DNA of 58,581 nucleotides from Desulfovibrionaceae bacterium (GTDB lineage Bacteria > Desulfobacterota > Desulfovibrionia > Desulfovibrionales > Desulfovibrionaceae): positions 1 through 58,581 of the forward strand of contig JAFGBU010000044.1 in NCBI GenBank assembly GCA_016932995.1, given 5' to 3'. Each line of letters starts with the position of its first letter. The first letter of the stretch is position 1. Below the pieces are notes generated by a model. It ran no database searches and had not been told where the DNA came from. It worked only from the letters and a program-made list of their open reading frames with translations. Below are positions 1 through 9,568 of the stretch, in pieces. A program made the position numbers and the translations under genes.

Positions 1-36
1 AGGGACGCCCTGTAAGGGACGCCCTGTAAGGGACGC
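1..36. repeat. 14-bp tandem repeat at window edge
   Basis: Two full copies of AGGGACGCCCTGTA (1-14, 15-28) and a partial third (29-36) lie just past the stop codon of the TPR membrane protein. The array may continue left of the window. No function is evident. Confidence 0.8.
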
Positions 37-39
37 GGC

Positions 40-1887
40 TCAGGGGCAGCGGATCAGGTAGAGCATGCGTCCGGCCGGGGAGTAGTCCGGGTCGATCTTT
101 AGCGCCGCCTGAAGGGCCGCGCAGGCCTCGCCGGTCCGGCCGAGCCGGGCCAGGGCCGCGGCCAGGTTGGTCGTCCTGGCCGCGCTCTTGGGCTCCATGG
201 CCGAGGCCCGGGCAAAGAGCTCCAGGGCTTTTTCCGGCTCGTTCTCGTTCATGAACAGCAGCCCGTGGTTGTTGAACGCCTTGGGGTCCTTCGGGTTCAG
301 CGCTTGGGCCTTCAGGAAATGGGCCCGGGCGCGTTCGGTCTCGCCTTTTTGCATGAGCAGCACGCCCAGGTTGTTGTGGAGGTCCGAGTTGTCCGGCTGG
401 ATGTCCAGGGCCCGGCCGTAGGCCGCCTCGGCCTCCCCGGTCCGGCCCAGGTCCTGGAGGGCCAGGCCCAGGTTGTACAGGGCCAGGGCGTACCCGGGCC
501 GGTTGCGCGCCGCGGCCTCGAACATCTTGGCCGCCTCATTGGTCCTGCCCTGGGCGCGCAGGGCGTTTCCGTAGTTGTTGAGCGCGAAGGCGTCCTTGGG
601 GTGGATTTCAAGTATCCGGGCGTAGAGGGCCTCGGTGTCGCGCCAGGAATCGAGCTGGATGAAGGCGCGCAGGCCCAGAGCCAGGATCGCCCCGACGGCC
701 GCCGCGGCCAGGACGCGCCGGGAAAGCCTGGCTGCGAGCAGGTCCGCTGCGGCGAACGCGGCCGCGAGGTACAGCCCGATGTAGGGCAGGTACGCGAAGC
801 GGTCGGCCGTGGAGTACCAGAGCCCGAACTGGTTGAGCTTGAGCGTCGGGGTCAGGGCGATGACGAACCACAGCCAGCCGGTCAGGGCCCAGCCGCGCCT
901 GCGGCCGAGCCACGCGGCCCCGGCCGTTGCCGCGAGGAGCAGGGCCAGGGCGGCCGCGGCCTTCCAGGCCGCGATCGAGTCCGGGAACGGGTGGTGCGCG
1001 GCCAAGTTCGAGGGCCAGACGAGCTTTCCCATATATATGGGATAGGAGATCAGCGCGTTGGCCAGCCTGAGGGAGAGCGGGGCCGAGCCCGTGATCCCGG
1101 ACCCGGGGTGGGAGACGATGGTCATGATTATGGAGGCCGCGGACAGGGCGAGCAGGGGCAGCTTCTCCAGGATCAGCCTGGATGTGGGCGCGGCTAGGGG
1201 GGACGCGCCGGGTCCGCGCGTCGGGCCTGCGAACCGGAACCTGGCCAGGGGCCAGTAGTCCAGGAGCAGGAATATGCAGGGCAGGGTGGCCAGCATGGGC
1301 TTGGCCATCAGGCCCAGGATCATGGCCGCGAGCACCAGGCCGTATGCGGCCGGGCCCGGCCGCCTGGCGTATCCCAGGTAGGCGTGCAGCCCGAGCATCC
1401 AGAACAGGGCGCTCAACACGTCCTTGCGCTCGGTGATCCAGGCCACGGACTCCACGTGCATGGGGTGCGCGGCGAACAGGGCGGCGATGAACGCGCTCGG
1501 CCAGAGCCTGCGCGTGGCCCTGAAGAAGAACAGGAAAAGCAGGCCGGTGTTCAGGGCGTGCAGGACGAGGTTGGTGAGGTGGAAGCCCATTGGGTCGAGG
1601 GAGTGGAGCGTGCTGTCGAGCATGAGCGAGAGCCAGGTCAGGGGCTGCCAGTAGGCCTGCTGCCCGAGGTTCGAGAAGGCCCATTTGACGTTCGCCCAGC
1701 AAAGGCCCCGGCAGACGGCCGGGTTTTCGAACACGAACACGTTGTCGTCGAAGTACACGAAGCCGTGGCCCAGGGTCTTGAGGTACAGGAGCCCGGCCAG
1801 CCCGGCGAGACAGGCGCAGACCAGGGTCGGGGCCAGCCATGCGCCGGTGTCGGCGGGAGCGGGCGGTTTTTTCGCTTTCCTGGCCAT
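40..1887 (-). CDS. TPR-containing polytopic membrane protein, TMTC/PMT-like
   Basis: A 615-residue protein. The N-terminal two thirds is a multi-pass membrane region that opens with a hydrophobic segment near residues 17-36 and carries the phrase HPMHVESVAWITERKDVLS near residue 140, typical of bacterial homologues of TMTC and protein O-mannosyltransferase-like membrane proteins. From about residue 425 to the end there are about five TPR units (for example ALNNYGNALRAQGRTNEAAK and ALYNLGLALQDLGRTGEAEA). By family it would sit in the cytoplasmic membrane and act in sugar transfer or protein-protein contact, but the substrate cannot be deduced. The ATG at 1887 precedes a basic MARKAKK stretch. 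It appears monocistronic. Confidence 0.75.
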   Translation of the reverse strand: MARKAKKPPAPADTGAWLAPTLVCACLAGLAGLLYLKTLGHGFVYFDDNVFVFENPAVCRGLCWANVKWAFSNLGQQAYWQPLTWLSLMLDSTLHSLDPMGFHLTNLVLHALNTGLLFLFFFRATRRLWPSAFIAALFAAHPMHVESVAWITERKDVLSALFWMLGLHAYLGYARRPGPAAYGLVLAAMILGLMAKPMLATLPCIFLLLDYWPLARFRFAGPTRGPGASPLAAPTSRLILEKLPLLALSAASIIMTIVSHPGSGITGSAPLSLRLANALISYPIYMGKLVWPSNLAAHHPFPDSIAAWKAAAALALLLAATAGAAWLGRRRGWALTGWLWFVIALTPTLKLNQFGLWYSTADRFAYLPYIGLYLAAAFAAADLLAARLSRRVLAAAAVGAILALGLRAFIQLDSWRDTEALYARILEIHPKDAFALNNYGNALRAQGRTNEAAKMFEAAARNRPGYALALYNLGLALQDLGRTGEAEAAYGRALDIQPDNSDLHNNLGVLLMQKGETERARAHFLKAQALNPKDPKAFNNHGLLFMNENEPEKALELFARASAMEPKSAARTTNLAAALARLGRTGEACAALQAALKIDPDYSPAGRMLYLIRCP

Positions 1888-1907
1888 GGATTTTCGCCTT
1901 CAGGCCG

Positions 1908-1952
1908 GGTCCGGACCCCGGCGGTCCGGACCCCGGCGGTCCGGACCCCGGC
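1908..1952. repeat. Three perfect 15-bp tandem repeats
   Basis: GGTCCGGACCCCGGC is repeated three times without change (1908-1922, 1923-1937, 1938-1952), between the TPR protein start and the MBL hydrolase stop. Each unit contains the palindrome GGTCCGGACC. Confidence 0.9.
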
Positions 1953-1970
1953 GCGCAGGGCCCGGGGCGA

Positions 1971-2651
1971 TCACTTGAGCTTCACGCTCCGGCCCGGCTC
2001 CAGGGTCACCAGCCGGGTGTCCGGGGCCAGGTTCTCCAGAAAGTCCCGGAACGAGTCCGTGTTCTGCTCCAGGATCGGGAAGGTGCCCCAGTGCATGGCC
2101 GCGACCATGCGGCAGCCCAGGAGCTTGCAGGCGTAGGCCGCCTGCTTGGGGTCCATGGTGAACCAGCCGCCGATGGGCAGAAGGGCCAGGTCGATGTCGT
2201 GGAACTTTCCGAACAGCTCCATGCTCGAAAAAAGCCCGGTGTCCCCGGCGTGGTAGGCGCAGAACCCGTCCGGAAAGGTCAGGATGTAGCCCGTGGCCAC
2301 GCCCGAGGCCGTGGAGTGCATGGCCTGGACCATCTTGACCTTGAGCCCGTCGATCTCGATCGTCCCGCCCACGTTCATGCCCAGGCCGAGCTTCTGGGGC
2401 AGGCCCTTGGACATCAGCTGGTTCACGGTGTCGAACACGCCGACCAGCTTGGCGCCCTGGGCCTTGCATATCTCCACGGCCTGGCCCACGTGGTCGGCGT
2501 GGTCGTGGGTCACGCAGACCGCGTCCACCTGGCCGACCTGGGAGGCCTTTATCGGGGCCGTGGGATTGCCCTCGAAGAACGGGTCGACGAGCACGGTCTT
2601 TCCGCCGGCCGCCAGCTTGAAGTTGGAGTGGCCGTACCAGGTGAGCTCCAT
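1971..2651 (-). CDS. Metallo-beta-lactamase-fold hydrolase, UPF0173 type
   Basis: A 226-residue metal-dependent hydrolase. The zinc-binding signature THDHADHVG lies near residues 48-56, followed by further histidines (MHS near 115, YHAGDTG near 135, HWGT near 190) in the order expected for the MBL fold. The length fits the UPF0173 (UlaG-like) family, whose physiological substrates are mostly unknown. The ATG at 2651 is preceded by AGGAGG lying inside the end of ubiX, and only one base separates the ubiX stop from this ATG, so the two are likely cotranscribed and translationally coupled. Confidence 0.85.
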   Translation of the reverse strand: MELTWYGHSNFKLAAGGKTVLVDPFFEGNPTAPIKASQVGQVDAVCVTHDHADHVGQAVEICKAQGAKLVGVFDTVNQLMSKGLPQKLGLGMNVGGTIEIDGLKVKMVQAMHSTASGVATGYILTFPDGFCAYHAGDTGLFSSMELFGKFHDIDLALLPIGGWFTMDPKQAAYACKLLGCRMVAAMHWGTFPILEQNTDSFRDFLENLAPDTRLVTLEPGRSVKLK

Positions 2652-2652
2652 G

Positions 2653-3231
2653 TCAAACCTCCTGCGGCTCGCCCCAGCGCGGGAAGAGCGCGTGGGGGAT
2701 GTCCAGTTGGTCCAGTATCCTGCCGGTCAGGTGCGCGGCCAGGTCGTCGAGGTTCGCTGGCCGGTGGTAGAACCCGGGGCAGGCGGGCAGGATCACCGCG
2801 CCGGCCCTGTGGGCCGCGAGCATGTTCTCCAGGTGCACGGCGCTGAGCGGGGTCTCCCTGGGCACGAGCACCAGCCTGCGGCGCTCCTTGAGGCAGACGT
2901 CCGCGGCGCGGTGGATGAGGTTGGCGCCCAGGCCCCGGGCTATGGCCGCCAGGCTGGCCATGGTGCACGGGCAGACGACCATGGCCTGAAGCGGCCAGGA
3001 GCCGCTGGCCGGGGGCGCGGCCAGGTCGTCCTCGGCGTAGGTGGAGCGGGCCAGGCGGGCCAAATCCTCGGGCCCGAGTCCGGTCTCTATGGCCAGGACC
3101 TGCTCGGCCGCCCTGGACACGATCAGGTGCAGGTCCACGTCCTCGCGCCTGCCCAGGTTTTCGGCCAGGGCCAGGGCGTAGGCCATGCCGCTGGCCCCGG
3201 TCACGGCCAGGAGTATTCGTTTGCGGCTCAT
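2653..3231 (-). CDS. ubiX: UbiX-type flavin prenyltransferase
   Basis: A 192-residue protein that starts MSRKRILLAVTGASGMAYAL, the flavin-binding N-terminus of the UbiX/Pad1 family. VVCPCTMASLAAIARGLGANLI near residues 84-105 matches the usual CPCSM...GN.LI segment. UbiX prenylates FMN to make prFMN, the cofactor of UbiD decarboxylases; a UbiD homologue is encoded at 14949-16790. The start was chosen by family alignment: an upstream in-frame start at 3267 would add 12 non-conserved residues, and neither start has a clear ribosome binding site. Upstream gene of the MBL hydrolase. Confidence 0.9.
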   Translation of the reverse strand: MSRKRILLAVTGASGMAYALALAENLGRREDVDLHLIVSRAAEQVLAIETGLGPEDLARLARSTYAEDDLAAPPASGSWPLQAMVVCPCTMASLAAIARGLGANLIHRAADVCLKERRRLVLVPRETPLSAVHLENMLAAHRAGAVILPACPGFYHRPANLDDLAAHLTGRILDQLDIPHALFPRWGEPQEV

Positions 3232-3260
3232 GTTGTAAACATACACCAGGGCCGCGAGCA

Positions 3261-3336
3261 TTGACAAGCCGGGAGGAGTTCTGGTCTAAGCCGGTCAGGG
3301 GCGCGGGCCTTGACAGGGCGGGGTTCGGCGTATACC
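3261..3336 (+). promoter_or_regulatory. Candidate tandem promoters for tRNA-Arg
   Basis: Two perfect TTGACA boxes lie upstream of the tRNA. The first, at 3261-3266, is followed after 18 bases by TCTAAG. The second, at 3310-3315, is followed after 15 bases by TATACC (3331-3336), which would start transcription a few bases before the tRNA. The 15-base spacer is short. Sequence match only. Confidence 0.45.
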
Positions 3337-3350
3337 TGAGTTCACCTTGC

Positions 3351-3427
<77 letters not shown>

Positions 3428-3438
3428 AGAATATCAAC

Positions 3439-3475
3439 GGGGCCGGGACTTTTGTCCCGGCCCCGGTCGTTTTTT
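3439..3475 (+). terminator. Intrinsic terminator after tRNA-Arg
   Basis: GGGGCCGGGAC and GTCCCGGCCCC form an 11-bp stem with a short loop, followed by GGTCG and a run of six T. It ends the tRNA transcript and lies between it and the convergent glnD end. Confidence 0.9.
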
Positions 3476-3487
3476 CAGGCCCCGTCC

Positions 3488-6091
3488 TCAGGACCTTGAG
3501 GCCAGGGCGTGGGTCAGGGCGGCCTTGAGCTCGCGGATCTGCTCCCGGTCGGTCACCTTCTCCCCCAGGTCGGTGCGGACGTGGAAGGTGTCCTCGATGC
3601 GGTCCAGGTGCGTGCCGATCTTGGCCAGGTGGACCTGCACGAACATCGTGGCCAGGGTGTGGGCGATGTCGTAGAGCAGGCCGATTCGGTCGTCCGCCCG
3701 AACGGTCAGGATCGTGTGGAAGTCGCTGCCCGTGTTGTCGATCTCCACCTCCGGCGGAGGCCCGGGGGACTTGCGGCGGCGCACCAGCGGGGAGGAGCGC
3801 AGTTTTTCTAGGCGGTATCCCAGGGCCAGCTTGCCGTTCAAGGCGTAGTGCACGCTGCGTCCGACCCGGGCGAAGGTCTCCTCGGAGTAAAGGATGTCGG
3901 GCGGGGCGGAGACCGTGAAGATGTCGAGCACCGTGTCGTCGGTGAAGGTGAACAGCTCGGCGGCGTGCACGTCCATGCCCTGCAGGCTGAGCGCCCCGGC
4001 CGCGGCCGCGAACAGGCCAGGCTGGTTCGGCGCGGCCAGCGTGACCTGCCTGCAGCCCATGGTCTCCAGCAGTCGCATTTCAATGGCCGTGAGACCCTGT
4101 CCGCCCCGCTTGCCCGGACGGCGGACGCGCTCCTTTTCCAGGGCCTGCTCCATGCGTTTGATGAGCGCCAGGTCCTTGACCACGTCCACGGCCGGCCGCG
4201 AGAGCAGGTAGCGCTGGGGCATGGTGTCCAGACGCCTCTCGACGAACGCGCTGTCCAGGACCCCCCGGGCCTTGGCCCGGACCCGGTCCCTGGCCGTGAG
4301 CAGCTGGTGCGCGGCGTGGGGCTGGGCCAGCGGCCCCTCGGTCAGCAGCTTGCGCAGCTTGGCGCACAGCTCGCGGATCAGCCCCCTGGTCCAGGAGTTC
4401 CAGGCCTTGGGTCCGGTGGCCCGCGCGTCGGCCACGCTCAGGAGCTCGAGCATGTCCAGGCGCTGGGCCGTGGCAATGGTCTCGGCCAGGCGGCTGACCT
4501 CGGTTTCGCTCCCCAGGTCGATGCGTGACGCGCTGGCCGGAATGAGCAGGTGACGCTCGATGAGCAGGCTCGTCTCCGCGACCGCCGCCTCGTCCATGCC
4601 GAAGCGGCGCAGGACGCCGCCGGCCAGCTCCGCGCCCTTTCGGGCGTGGTCCGGGCCGTGCTTGGCGATGTCATGGAACAGGACGGCCCAGAACAGGACC
4701 TGGAAACGGCCGGCCTGCTTCACGCGGCCGAGGATGTCGTGGAACTCGGAGGCGGGGTCCGCGAACCCGACCAGGCCGCGCACGGCCTCGATGGTGTGCC
4801 GGCCGAGGGGGTGGAGGTGGTAGGCGTCGAACTGGACCAGGTCTTGGACCGCCCCGAACTCCGGGAACACGGCCCCGATGAGCCCGGTCTCCAGCATGGC
4901 CGCGGCCGCGGCGCGGCCCTGGGGCGCGGTCAGCACGGTCTCGAAGAGATCAAGGGTCTGTCTGCTCGCGGGAAAATCGGTTCCTTCCGCGGCAAAGGCC
5001 TCCACGGCCTTGCGCGCCTCCCAGGCCAGGGGAAGGCCGGTCTCGACCAGGGCCCTGAACATGTCCGCGGCCACGGCCTGGTCCAGGGGCCGGTCGTCGG
5101 CAAAGCGCAAGCCCTGCGGGCCGAAGGCAATGGAGGCCGGAAGGTTGAGGCCGTCAGGGAGGCTCAGGGGCCGGACGCTGTGCAGGGCCGCCCTGCGCAT
5201 GGCCCTGATGCGGGTCATGGCCCGGTGCAGGTCGGACAGGAAGCGCTCGGCGGCCAGGGCCCTGTCGTTCTCCCGGTAGCCCAGGGAGCGGGCGATGTCC
5301 GGCTGGAGGTCGAGATGCAGCCGGTCCTGCCTGCGCCGGGTGATGAGCTGCAATCCGGTTCTGGCCCTGAGCAGAAGGCGCCTGGCCGCTTCCAGGTCCT
5401 CCAGGTCCTGGTCCGAAAAGGCCGGGTCGCGGTCCTGGCCGGGCTGCCAGGGCCGCAGGAGCCAGCGGATGCGCTGGCAGTCCCTGAGCCCGCCGGAGTC
5501 GTTCTTGAGGTCCGGTTCGAGCAGCGCCGCGTCGTGGTTCGGGGTTTGGTCCTGCTCGGCCGTGTCCGCGGCGATCCGGCGGATGAACTCCGGCCCGCAG
5601 TCCGGGGCCAGGACCGCGAACCGCTCGGAAAAGCCGTTGAAGACCGAGCGCTCCCCGGCCAGGAAGCGGGCCTCGAGCAGGGAGGCGAAGACCTGGTGGT
5701 CCTCCTTGGCCAGGCCCAGGCACTGCGTTTGGTCCCGCACGCCGTGGCCGAGGTCCAGGCCCAGGTCCCAGAGGGGATGGAACAGCTCGCGGGCGAGCTC
5801 GCCGGCCTGCTTTGGGACGCTTGAGGCGAACAGGACGAGCACGTCCAGGTCCGAGGCCGGGCTCAGCTCCCCGCGGCCGTAGCCGCCCAGGGCCATGACG
5901 CAGAAGGGGAGCGCCCGGAGCGGGGAGCCGGGCGGCGCGACCTCCTCCAGCCGGGCGGCGAAGTAGGCGTCGGCAATGGCCGCGTTGCGCCCGGGGAGTG
6001 ACTCCAGGACCTGAACGTCCTTGGCCGCGGCCGCGAAGAGTCCGTCCCTGTCCCGCTTCAGCCGCGCCGCCGAGCCGGGCTGCGGGTCCAT
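3488..6091 (-). CDS. glnD: [Protein-PII] uridylyltransferase / uridylyl-removing enzyme
   Basis: An 867-residue GlnD. The nucleotidyltransferase motif GGYGRGELSPASDLDVL is at residues 69-85 with both catalytic Asp in the S-D-L-D phrase. The HD domain phrase LFHDIAKHGPDHARKGAELA lies near residues 470-490. Two C-terminal ACT-like regions follow (GLFAAAAGALSLQGMDVHAA and DRIGLLYDIAHTLATMFVQV). The enzyme uridylylates and deuridylylates PII in response to glutamine. Its ATG is three bases after the glnB stop, so amtB-glnB-glnD looks like one nitrogen-control unit. Length is normal for the family. Confidence 0.95.
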   Translation of the reverse strand: MDPQPGSAARLKRDRDGLFAAAAKDVQVLESLPGRNAAIADAYFAARLEEVAPPGSPLRALPFCVMALGGYGRGELSPASDLDVLVLFASSVPKQAGELARELFHPLWDLGLDLGHGVRDQTQCLGLAKEDHQVFASLLEARFLAGERSVFNGFSERFAVLAPDCGPEFIRRIAADTAEQDQTPNHDAALLEPDLKNDSGGLRDCQRIRWLLRPWQPGQDRDPAFSDQDLEDLEAARRLLLRARTGLQLITRRRQDRLHLDLQPDIARSLGYRENDRALAAERFLSDLHRAMTRIRAMRRAALHSVRPLSLPDGLNLPASIAFGPQGLRFADDRPLDQAVAADMFRALVETGLPLAWEARKAVEAFAAEGTDFPASRQTLDLFETVLTAPQGRAAAAAMLETGLIGAVFPEFGAVQDLVQFDAYHLHPLGRHTIEAVRGLVGFADPASEFHDILGRVKQAGRFQVLFWAVLFHDIAKHGPDHARKGAELAGGVLRRFGMDEAAVAETSLLIERHLLIPASASRIDLGSETEVSRLAETIATAQRLDMLELLSVADARATGPKAWNSWTRGLIRELCAKLRKLLTEGPLAQPHAAHQLLTARDRVRAKARGVLDSAFVERRLDTMPQRYLLSRPAVDVVKDLALIKRMEQALEKERVRRPGKRGGQGLTAIEMRLLETMGCRQVTLAAPNQPGLFAAAAGALSLQGMDVHAAELFTFTDDTVLDIFTVSAPPDILYSEETFARVGRSVHYALNGKLALGYRLEKLRSSPLVRRRKSPGPPPEVEIDNTGSDFHTILTVRADDRIGLLYDIAHTLATMFVQVHLAKIGTHLDRIEDTFHVRTDLGEKVTDREQIRELKAALTHALASRS

Positions 6092-6094
6092 GGT

Positions 6095-6457
<363 letters not shown>

Positions 6458-7663
6458 TTACCACTGGTAACCGGTTTCGCTGTGCTGTGAGAGGTCGAGG
6501 CCCCTGGTCTCGTCCTCTTGGGAGACGCGCAGCCCGACCACGTTGTCGACGATCTTAAACAAGACGTAGCTGGCGATAAAGCAGAAGGCCCAGGTGGCGA
6601 TGACGGAGACGAACTGGATCCAGACCTGGCCGGGATTCCCGGTGAACAGGCCCTTGGCGCCCAGGCTGGCGAATATGCCGGTGGCCAGCGCGCCCCAGGT
6701 CCCGCCCAGTCCGTGAATGCCGACCACGTCCAGGGAGTCGTCGTAGCCCAGCTTTCCCTTGAGCAGCACGCCGCCGTAGCAGATCATGCCGCCCAGCAGA
6801 CCGATGGCCATGGCCGCCATGGGGGTGACGAAACCGGCGGCCGGGGTGATGGCCACCAGGCCGGCCACGGCGCCCGAGGCCGCGCCCAGGGTGGTGGGCC
6901 TGCCGGCGTGCATCTTCTCGACCAGCAGCCAGCCCAGCACCGCGGCCGCCGTGGCCATGTGGGTGGTCACGAAGGCGTTGGCGGCCAGGCCATTGGCGGC
7001 CAGGGCGCTGCCCGCGTTGAAGCCGAACCAGCCGAACCAGAGTATGGCCGCGCCCAGGATGCACATGGGCAGGTTGTGGGGGATGAACGGGTCCTTGCCG
7101 TAGCCCCTGCGCTTGCCCAGGGCCAAGCAGGCGGCCAGGGCCGCGGCGCCGGAGCTCATGTGGACCACCGCGCCGCCCGCGAAGTCGAGCGCGCCCATCT
7201 TGGCCATCCAGCCGCCGCCCCAGACCCAGTGGCACATGGGGGCGTAGACCACAATGATCCAGAGACAGGAGAAGAGCAGAAAGGCGCTGAACTTCATGCG
7301 TTCGGCGAACGCGCCGGTGATCAGGGCCGGGGTGATCACCGCGAACATGCACTGGAAGATCATGAACAGCAGGTGGGGCAGGTTGCCGGCCGGGCTGTTG
7401 ACGGTGTCCATGCCCACGCCCTTGAGAAAGGCGAAGTCCAGCCCGCCGATGAGGCCTGCGATGTCCGGGCCGAAGGACAGGCTGTAGCCGATCACGGCCC
7501 AGGTGATGCTGGCCACGCCGAGCATGACGAAGCTCTGCATCATGGTCCCGAGCACGTTTTTACTGCGCACGAGACCGGCATAGAACAGGGCGAGGCCCGG
7601 CGCGGTCATGAACATGACCAGGGCCGCGCACAGGAGAATAAAAGCGGTGTCAGCGGCGTTCAT
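6458..7663 (-). CDS. amtB: Ammonium transporter (Amt/MEP family)
   Basis: A 401-residue polytopic membrane protein beginning MNAADTAFILLCAALVMFMT. It has the Amt landmarks GLALFYAGLVRSKNVLGTMMQ near residues 28-48, the central DFAGGAVVHMSSGAAALAA with a conserved pore histidine, and GLGGTWGALATGIFAS near residue 305. It conducts ammonia/ammonium across the cytoplasmic membrane and is gated by PII. The ATG at 7663 was chosen because GGAGG lies seven bases upstream; an in-frame start 14 codons earlier has no such support. First gene of amtB-glnB-glnD. No GG-N10-GC sigma-54 box was found upstream. Confidence 0.95.
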   Translation of the reverse strand: MNAADTAFILLCAALVMFMTAPGLALFYAGLVRSKNVLGTMMQSFVMLGVASITWAVIGYSLSFGPDIAGLIGGLDFAFLKGVGMDTVNSPAGNLPHLLFMIFQCMFAVITPALITGAFAERMKFSAFLLFSCLWIIVVYAPMCHWVWGGGWMAKMGALDFAGGAVVHMSSGAAALAACLALGKRRGYGKDPFIPHNLPMCILGAAILWFGWFGFNAGSALAANGLAANAFVTTHMATAAAVLGWLLVEKMHAGRPTTLGAASGAVAGLVAITPAAGFVTPMAAMAIGLLGGMICYGGVLLKGKLGYDDSLDVVGIHGLGGTWGALATGIFASLGAKGLFTGNPGQVWIQFVSVIATWAFCFIASYVLFKIVDNVVGLRVSQEDETRGLDLSQHSETGYQW

Positions 7664-8057
7664 GAAAAGACCTCCGAATTTCCAAAAAACGGGTTTAGTT
7701 GCCACCGCCCTAGCACGATGTAAAGCGTTTGGCTACAAAAATGTAATAAGAGAATAAGAAAATATTTTTACCAGTATCAATTTTAACAATAAAGTAAAAA
7801 GGTGCCAAAAATGTCAAAGCGGCGCGGGCCAGGGCAATGGGCGCAGCCGGGCCGGGTCATGCGCAAAGATGTCAAAAACAGGCCGCGGGAGGCCCTCAGA
7901 GGTGGCGCGCCGACAAAAGCGGCAAGGCCTCAATATCGCAACGCTTCTCCTGGTGGCAGTCCGGCGTGGATTTTTGGTCTTTTAAGACCTTGGCAACGTA
8001 TTTTTATTGCGCATCGGTGGTGAATGGATTATATTGCTGCTCAAGTTTAATAATGTG
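7664..8057. other. Divergent intergenic region amtB / radical SAM
   Basis: 394 bases without a gene. About 7724-7800 is strikingly AT-rich against a GC-rich background and probably holds promoter elements for the divergent genes. On the minus strand one weak candidate is TTGTTA, a 17-base spacer and AATATT. The rest (7800-8000) is GC-rich with no reading frame I can support. Confidence 0.5.
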
Positions 8058-9539
8058 ATGAACACGCTTCTCGTCTATCCCGCATATCCGGATACGTTCT
8101 GGAGCTTCAAGCACGTCCTGCCCTTTATTTCCAAAAAGGCGGCCTTCCCGCCGCTCGGCCTGCTCACCGTGGCGGCCATGCTGCCCGCGGACTGGAACAA
8201 GCGGCTCGTGGACGTCAACGTCTCGGACTTGCTCGACGCGGACCTCGCCTGGGCGGACCTGGTCCTGATCAGCGCCATGCTCGTGCAGGAGAAGAGCGCC
8301 CGGGAGGTCATCCAACGGGCCAAGGCCCTGGGCAAACGCGTCGTGGCCGGCGGCCCGGCCTTCAGCGCCCAGCACGAGCGGTTCGAGGGCGTGGATCATT
8401 TCGTGCTCAACGAGGCCGAAAGCACGCTGCCCATCTTCATCGAGGACCTGCGCCGGGGCGACCCCAAGCCCGTTTACTCCTCGGCGGAACGGCCGGACAT
8501 CACCGCCACCCCGCTGCCGCTCTGGGGCCTGATCGACTTCAAGGACTACGTGTCCATGTCCGTGCAATATTCACGGGGCTGCCCCTATGACTGCGAATTC
8601 TGCGACATCGTGGTCATGAACGGCAGGATCCCCCGGGTCAAGACGCCCGAACAGATGATCCGCGAGTTCCAGCACCTCTACGACGCCGGCTGGCGGGGCG
8701 CGGTCTTTGTAGTCGACGACAATTTCATCGGCAACAAGGCCCAGGTGAAGAAGCTCTTGCCCCTGCTCATCGCCTGGCAAGCGGAGCACGGCTTCCCCTA
8801 CAAGCTCATGACCGAGGCGAGCATCAATTTGGCCCTGGACAACGAGCTCATGAGCATGATGAGCGCGGCCAACTTCCACAAGGTGTTCATCGGCATCGAG
8901 ACCCCTTCGCTGGACAGCCTCAAGGAGTGCGGCAAGGTCCAAAACGTGACCGTGGATTTCGCCAAGGCCGTGCAGGTCATCCACCAGAACGGCATGCAGG
9001 TCATGGGCGGGTTCATCGTGGGCTTCGACTCGGACACCGAGACCATCTTCGAGCGCCAGATCCGGTTCATCCAGGAGATCGGGGTGGTCTCCGCCATGGT
9101 CGGGGTCCTGAACGCCGTTCCCAAGACCAGGCTCTGGCACCGGCTCCAGGCCGAGAACCGCCTCCTGGGCGAGTCCAGCGGGGACAACACCGACGGCAGC
9201 ACGAACTTCGTCCCGGTCATGGGCCGGGACATGCTCCGCGAGGGCTACAAGCACATCCTGGCCACGATCTACTCGCCGAAGCACTACTACAAGCGGATCA
9301 ACACCCTGCTCGCCAGCTACAACCCCACGGCCAGGGGCAGGGTCCTCAAGGGCGAGGTCAAGGTCTTTTTGAAGAGCCTGTGGGGCATCGGGGTGCTGTC
9401 CGGGGCCCGTTTCGCCTACTGGAAGCTCATGCTCAAGACCGCGATGACCAAGCGCAAGGCCTTTGCCGTGGCCGTGGAGCTGGCGATCTGCGGCCGGCAC
9501 TACGAGCGCGTGGCCAAGCGGGTGCTGGAGGCCGAGTGA
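8058..9539 (+). CDS. B12-binding-domain radical SAM protein, DUF4070 type
   Basis: A 493-residue protein. The N-terminal 140 residues look like a cobalamin-binding-type domain (MNTLLVYPAYPDTFWSFKHV, then VAGGPAFSAQHERFEGVDHF). The radical SAM motif CPYDCEFC is near residues 176-183. A C-terminal region of about 180 residues resembles DUF4070, found in the hopanoid C-2 methylase HpnP and relatives. The likely chemistry is radical methylation or a rearrangement of a lipid or other hydrophobic substrate, but no hopanoid genes are nearby and the substrate is unknown. The ATG at 8058 was chosen by alignment to the MN-L-VYP start; the ribosome binding site is poor. Confidence 0.8.
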   Translation: MNTLLVYPAYPDTFWSFKHVLPFISKKAAFPPLGLLTVAAMLPADWNKRLVDVNVSDLLDADLAWADLVLISAMLVQEKSAREVIQRAKALGKRVVAGGPAFSAQHERFEGVDHFVLNEAESTLPIFIEDLRRGDPKPVYSSAERPDITATPLPLWGLIDFKDYVSMSVQYSRGCPYDCEFCDIVVMNGRIPRVKTPEQMIREFQHLYDAGWRGAVFVVDDNFIGNKAQVKKLLPLLIAWQAEHGFPYKLMTEASINLALDNELMSMMSAANFHKVFIGIETPSLDSLKECGKVQNVTVDFAKAVQVIHQNGMQVMGGFIVGFDSDTETIFERQIRFIQEIGVVSAMVGVLNAVPKTRLWHRLQAENRLLGESSGDNTDGSTNFVPVMGRDMLREGYKHILATIYSPKHYYKRINTLLASYNPTARGRVLKGEVKVFLKSLWGIGVLSGARFAYWKLMLKTAMTKRKAFAVAVELAICGRHYERVAKRVLEAE

Positions 9540-9568
9540 GCCGGCCTTCGGCCTTGAATGCCGATCCC

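Noticed and set aside
608-1840. Long open frame antisense or out of frame to the TPR membrane protein
   Set aside because: GC-rich codon bias opens long frames on the other strand; the translation is Arg/Pro/Gly-rich with no family match. The same holds for other long antisense frames in the window.
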